A stretch of DNA of 64,000 bases from Actinacidiphila cocklensis. Lineage in GTDB: Bacteria; Actinomycetota; Actinomycetes; Streptomycetales; Streptomycetaceae. The notes beneath the pieces were generated by a model. It searched no databases and was not told the DNA's origin. It was given only the letters and a program-made list of their open reading frames with translations. The stretch covers positions 1-64,000 of the forward strand of contig NZ_CAJSLV010000081.1 of assembly GCF_907177275.1 (NCBI RefSeq), in the 5' to 3' direction. Position numbers and translations under genes: made by a program. Positions within the stretch are counted from its first letter, which is position 1. The number at the start of each line of letters is the position of its first letter. Positions 61,513-64,000 of the stretch are shown here, piece after piece.

Positions 61513-62522
61513 CCGTGGTCCAGCTGGTCGTCGGGCTGCTCACCCTGGTGGTGAACGCCTTCTTCGTCGGCGCCGAGTTCGCGATGATCTCGGTGCGGCG
61601 CGGCCAGGTCGAGTCGGGCGCCGAGGCGGGCGACAAGCGGGCGGGCAGGGTGCTGTGGGGCCTGGAGCACCTGGCGCCGCTGCTGGCCGCCGCCCAGCTG
61701 GGCATCACCGCATGCACCCTGGTGCTCGGCATCGTCGCCGAGCCGGCCATCGCGCATCTGCTGGAGCCGGTGCTGCACGGCGCGGGGGTGCCGGACGGCG
61801 CGATCCACGTGATCGCCTTCGTGGTGTCGCTGGCGCTGGCGACGTATCTGCACATGCTGTTCGGCGAGATGGTGCCGAAGAACATCGCGCTGGCCGACCC
61901 GGTGCGCTCCGCGCTGCTGCTCGGGCCGCCGCTGGTGGCCTTCACCCGGGCGTTGCGGCCGGTGATCTTCGGGATCAACGCGCTGGCCAACGGGCTGCTG
62001 CGGCTGCTGCACGTGGAGCCGCGCACCGAGGTGGCGGCGGTCTTCTCCGACGACGAGCTGGCCCGGATGGTGGGGGACGCGGGGGCGGCGGGGCTGCTGG
62101 ACGAGCGGGCCACCGAGCGGCTGCGGGACGCGCTGGAGCTGGGCCGCCGCCCGGTCGGCGAGATCGTGCTGCCGGCCGACCGGGTGGTGCGCGCCCCGCT
62201 CGGCATCACCCCCGAGGGGCTGGAGGCGCTGGCGGCGCGCTCGGGCTTCTCGCGCTTCCCGGTGGCCGACGGCGACGGCCGGGTGCTGGGCTACCTGCAC
62301 GTGAAGGACGCGCTGGACGCCGAGCCGCGGGAGGCCGCCTTCCCCCGGGCCGCGCTGCGCCCCATCACCCGGGTCGGCGCCGCGACCCCGCTCGACGACG
62401 TCCTGACCGCGATGCGCGCCGCGAGCGCGCACCTGGCGGCGGTGGTGGACGAGGAGGGCCGCGGGGTCGGCCTGGTCACGATGGAGGACGTGCTCAAGCA
62501 GCTGGTCGGCCCCGGCATCTAG
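61509..62522 (+). CDS. CNNM-type membrane protein without CorC domain
   Basis: 337 residues. Membrane domain: LVVNAFFVGAEFAMISVRRG, LAAAQLGITACTLVLGIVAE, HMLFGEMVPKNIALADP. A CBS pair (VLPADRVVRAPLGITPEGLE, GFSRFPVADGDGRVLGYLHV, VVDEEGRGVGLVTMEDVLKQ) ends the protein; the CorC domain of its partner is missing. The two coupled paralogues probably form a heteromer, which is inference from the overlap and the complementary architecture. Confidence 0.9.
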   Translation: MTVVQLVVGLLTLVVNAFFVGAEFAMISVRRGQVESGAEAGDKRAGRVLWGLEHLAPLLAAAQLGITACTLVLGIVAEPAIAHLLEPVLHGAGVPDGAIHVIAFVVSLALATYLHMLFGEMVPKNIALADPVRSALLLGPPLVAFTRALRPVIFGINALANGLLRLLHVEPRTEVAAVFSDDELARMVGDAGAAGLLDERATERLRDALELGRRPVGEIVLPADRVVRAPLGITPEGLEALAARSGFSRFPVADGDGRVLGYLHVKDALDAEPREAAFPRAALRPITRVGAATPLDDVLTAMRAASAHLAAVVDEEGRGVGLVTMEDVLKQLVGPGI

Positions 62523-62535
62523 GGCCTGTCCGCGG

Positions 62536-63246
62536 TCACCAGGGCAGGGTGCCCTCGGCGGTGACGTAGCCGCCGGTGGGTCCGTCGGGACCGAGCCGGG
62601 CCATCCGCACGATGATCTCGGCGCCCTGCTCGACGGTCTGGACGCCGGTGTTGCCGTTCAGGTCGGTCCTGGTGAAGCCGGGCTCGACCGCGTTGACCCG
62701 GAAGCCGGGGAAGGCCTTGGCGTACTGCACGGTGAGCATGTTGACCGCGGTCTTGGACGCCGGGTAGGCCACGCCCGGGTAGTCGTACGCGTGGGTGCCG
62801 GGCGCGGAGAGCGTCGCGAGGGAGGCCAGGCCGCTGCTGACGTTGACCACCACGGGCGCGGCGGAGCGCCGCAGCAGCGGCAGGAAGGCGTGCGTCACGC
62901 GGACCGTGCCGAAGACGTTCGTCTCGAACGTGGCGCGCATGATGTCGGCGGTCAGGTCGGCGGCTCCGACGACGGTGCCGTCCCGGTCCATCTCGTGCTG
63001 GACGCCGGCGTTGTTCACCAGGACGTCCAGGCCGCCGTCCGCCTCGACCGCCTTCACCGCGGCCGCGACGGACGCGTCATCGGTGACGTCGAGCCGGACG
63101 GCCCGCGCGCCCAGCCGCTCGGCGGCCAGCCTGCCGCGTTCGGCGTCCCTGCTGCCGATCCAGACGGTGTGGCCCGCGGCGACGAGCCGGCGGGCGGTCT
63201 CGTACCCGAGGCCCTTGTTCGCTCCGGTGATCAGTGTCGTTGTCAT
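62536..63246 (-). CDS. Short-chain dehydrogenase/reductase
   Basis: 236 residues, classical SDR. NAD(P) motif TLITGANKGLGYETARRLVA (TGxxxGxG), Arg in IGSRDAERG suggesting NADPH, DVLVNNAGVQHEMDRDG (NNAG), the Ser in VVVNVSSGLASLATLS, and YPASKTAV supplying YxxxK. Substrate unknown. It is convergent with the second CNNM gene and divergent from an XRE regulator, which probably controls it. Confidence 0.92.
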   Translation of the reverse strand: MTTTLITGANKGLGYETARRLVAAGHTVWIGSRDAERGRLAAERLGARAVRLDVTDDASVAAAVKAVEADGGLDVLVNNAGVQHEMDRDGTVVGAADLTADIMRATFETNVFGTVRVTHAFLPLLRRSAAPVVVNVSSGLASLATLSAPGTHAYDYPGVAYPASKTAVNMLTVQYAKAFPGFRVNAVEPGFTRTDLNGNTGVQTVEQGAEIIVRMARLGPDGPTGGYVTAEGTLPW

Positions 63247-63349
63247 GCCTCCAGGGTGCGGCGGCGGTGCCCTGGCGGCCATGCCCCTGGGCTTCCTGGG
63301 ACCGGCAGTACCAGGACGTCCGTGCTGCCGCGGTGCGAGAGTGGGTGTC

Positions 63350-64000
63350 ATGGCGACCACGGAATTCGGGCATCTGCTGCGGCGCTGGCGCGACCGGGTG
63401 TCCCCCGAGACGGCCGGGCTGACGGTCGGCGGCCACCGGCGCGCGGCGGGGCTGCGACGCGAGGAACTGGCGCTGCTCGCCGGGATCTCGGTCGACTACA
63501 TCACCCGGCTGGAACAGGGCCGGTCCGCGAACCCCTCCGAGCAGGTCGTGGAGGCGCTGGGGCGGGCGCTGCGGCTGTCGGGAGGCGAGCGCGAGCAGCT
63601 CTTCCACGCCGCCGGGCTCGTGCCGCCGGGCCGCGGCACGGTGCCGGCGTTCATCCCGGCGAGCGTGCAGCGGCTGCTCGACCGGCTGTCGGGGACGCCG
63701 GTCGCGGTCTCCGACGCGTCCTGGACGCTGCTGCTGGCCAACCCGCTGTGGACGGCGCTGATGGGCGAGCTCCACGGCAAGGAGCGCAACGCGGTGTGGC
63801 GCACCTTCCTCGGCTCGACCGCACGTACGGTGCACACACCCGAGTCGCTGGCCTCGCTGCACGTCTCGCAGGTCGCCGGGCTGCGGGCGACCGCCGCCCG
63901 CTATCCGGCCGACCAGCGGCTGCGCCGGCTGATCGCGGAGCTGCGGGCCGGCAGCGAGCACTTCGCGCAGCTGTGGGAGTCCCGCGCGGTGGACGAGCAC
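63350..64000 (+). CDS. XRE family regulator with MmyB-like C-terminal domain (cut by the right edge)
   Basis: 217 codons without a stop. HTH: TEFGHLLRRWRDRVSPETAG, then [40 protein letters not shown]. The ligand-binding MmyB-like region follows: LLDRLSGTPVAVSDASWTLL, then LANPLWTALMGELHGKERNA, VWRTFLGS and VAGLRATAARYPADQRL. This class usually controls a divergent SDR or oxidoreductase gene, as here. TCCTGG (63294-63299) and CCAGGA (63311-63316) in the shared gap could be an operator. No ribosome site is visible before ATG 63350. Confidence 0.9.
   Translation, partial: MATTEFGHLLRRWRDRVSPETAGLTVGGHRRAAGLRREELALLAGISVDYITRLEQGRSANPSEQVVEALGRALRLSGGEREQLFHAAGLVPPGRGTVPAFIPASVQRLLDRLSGTPVAVSDASWTLLLANPLWTALMGELHGKERNAVWRTFLGSTARTVHTPESLASLHVSQVAGLRATAARYPADQRLRRLIAELRAGSEHFAQLWESRAVDEH

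Overview
The window is very GC-rich, densely coded actinomycete DNA. It fits a member of the Streptomycetaceae (Streptomyces or a close relative). The evidence is the MurT/GatD pair, two sugar permeases with no local ATPase, an XRE (DUF5753)/DUF397 pair next to an RsbW-type ATPase, an ECF41 sigma factor, the split biotin cluster, many GTG starts and many 4-base gene overlaps. It looks like chromosomal housekeeping and accessory DNA. I found no insertion sequence, prophage, CRISPR array, rRNA or tRNA. The left edge carries regulator debris (a partial XRE gene, a MerR stub and a LuxR stub), which suggests past recombination.

Layout. 1-5.5 kb: regulator remnants, an Asp23 protein, a flotillin/NfeD-like pair and an NhaA-DsbA fusion. 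5.6-11 kb: a cobalamin and cobalt/nickel block (cobK, cobF, a FhuF-like Fe-S protein, cbtA and cbtB under a cobalamin riboswitch), then a divergent NiCoT permease behind a Nur-like box. 11-13.3 kb: MarR/esterase pair with two operator palindromes, and a PrmC-like methyltransferase. 13.4-19.3 kb: a mannoside module (binding protein, two permeases, convergent GH2 beta-mannosidase) with similar operator-like motifs at both outer ends. 19.4-23.9 kb: a MoxR-DUF58-DUF4129 operon. 24-34 kb: stress genes (baeRF3 protein, hemerythrin, ECF41 sigma factor, SRPBCC, USP, winged-helix regulator, FUSC transporter, acyl-CoA dehydrogenase with divergent TetR).

34-43.9 kb: murT-gatD, phosphofructokinase, CtaG, PlsC acyltransferase, a bacterial-type PARG, a TAP-like secreted peptidase, a class I amidotransferase-like protein and a LysR regulator. 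43.9-48.4 kb: the complete urease operon ureABCFGD (no ureE). 48.5-54.2 kb: an orphan Phd/YefM antitoxin divergent from a ClpP paralogue; an NlpC/P60 hydrolase behind a Crp-type site and a c-di-AMP riboswitch; a secreted DUF1996 protein with palindromic operators; and the RsbW-like/XRE/DUF397 group. 54.2-58.9 kb: biotin genes bioF and bioBAD. 58.9-64 kb: an RHH antitoxin with a degenerate Fic/Doc partner, a GNAT, two CNNM/CorC membrane proteins, an SDR, and a divergent XRE regulator cut by the right edge.

Themes. Nickel and cobalt uptake (CbtAB, NiCoT) would feed cobalamin synthesis and urease. Cell-wall chemistry recurs (MurT/GatD, NlpC/P60, PlsC). Two second messengers (cAMP through Crp, and c-di-AMP) appear to meet on one wall hydrolase. 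No single locus is clearly a wholly new system. The most promising leads are the antitoxin/ClpP divergent pair, the degenerate Fic module, the mannoside operator set and the dual control of the NlpC/P60 gene.
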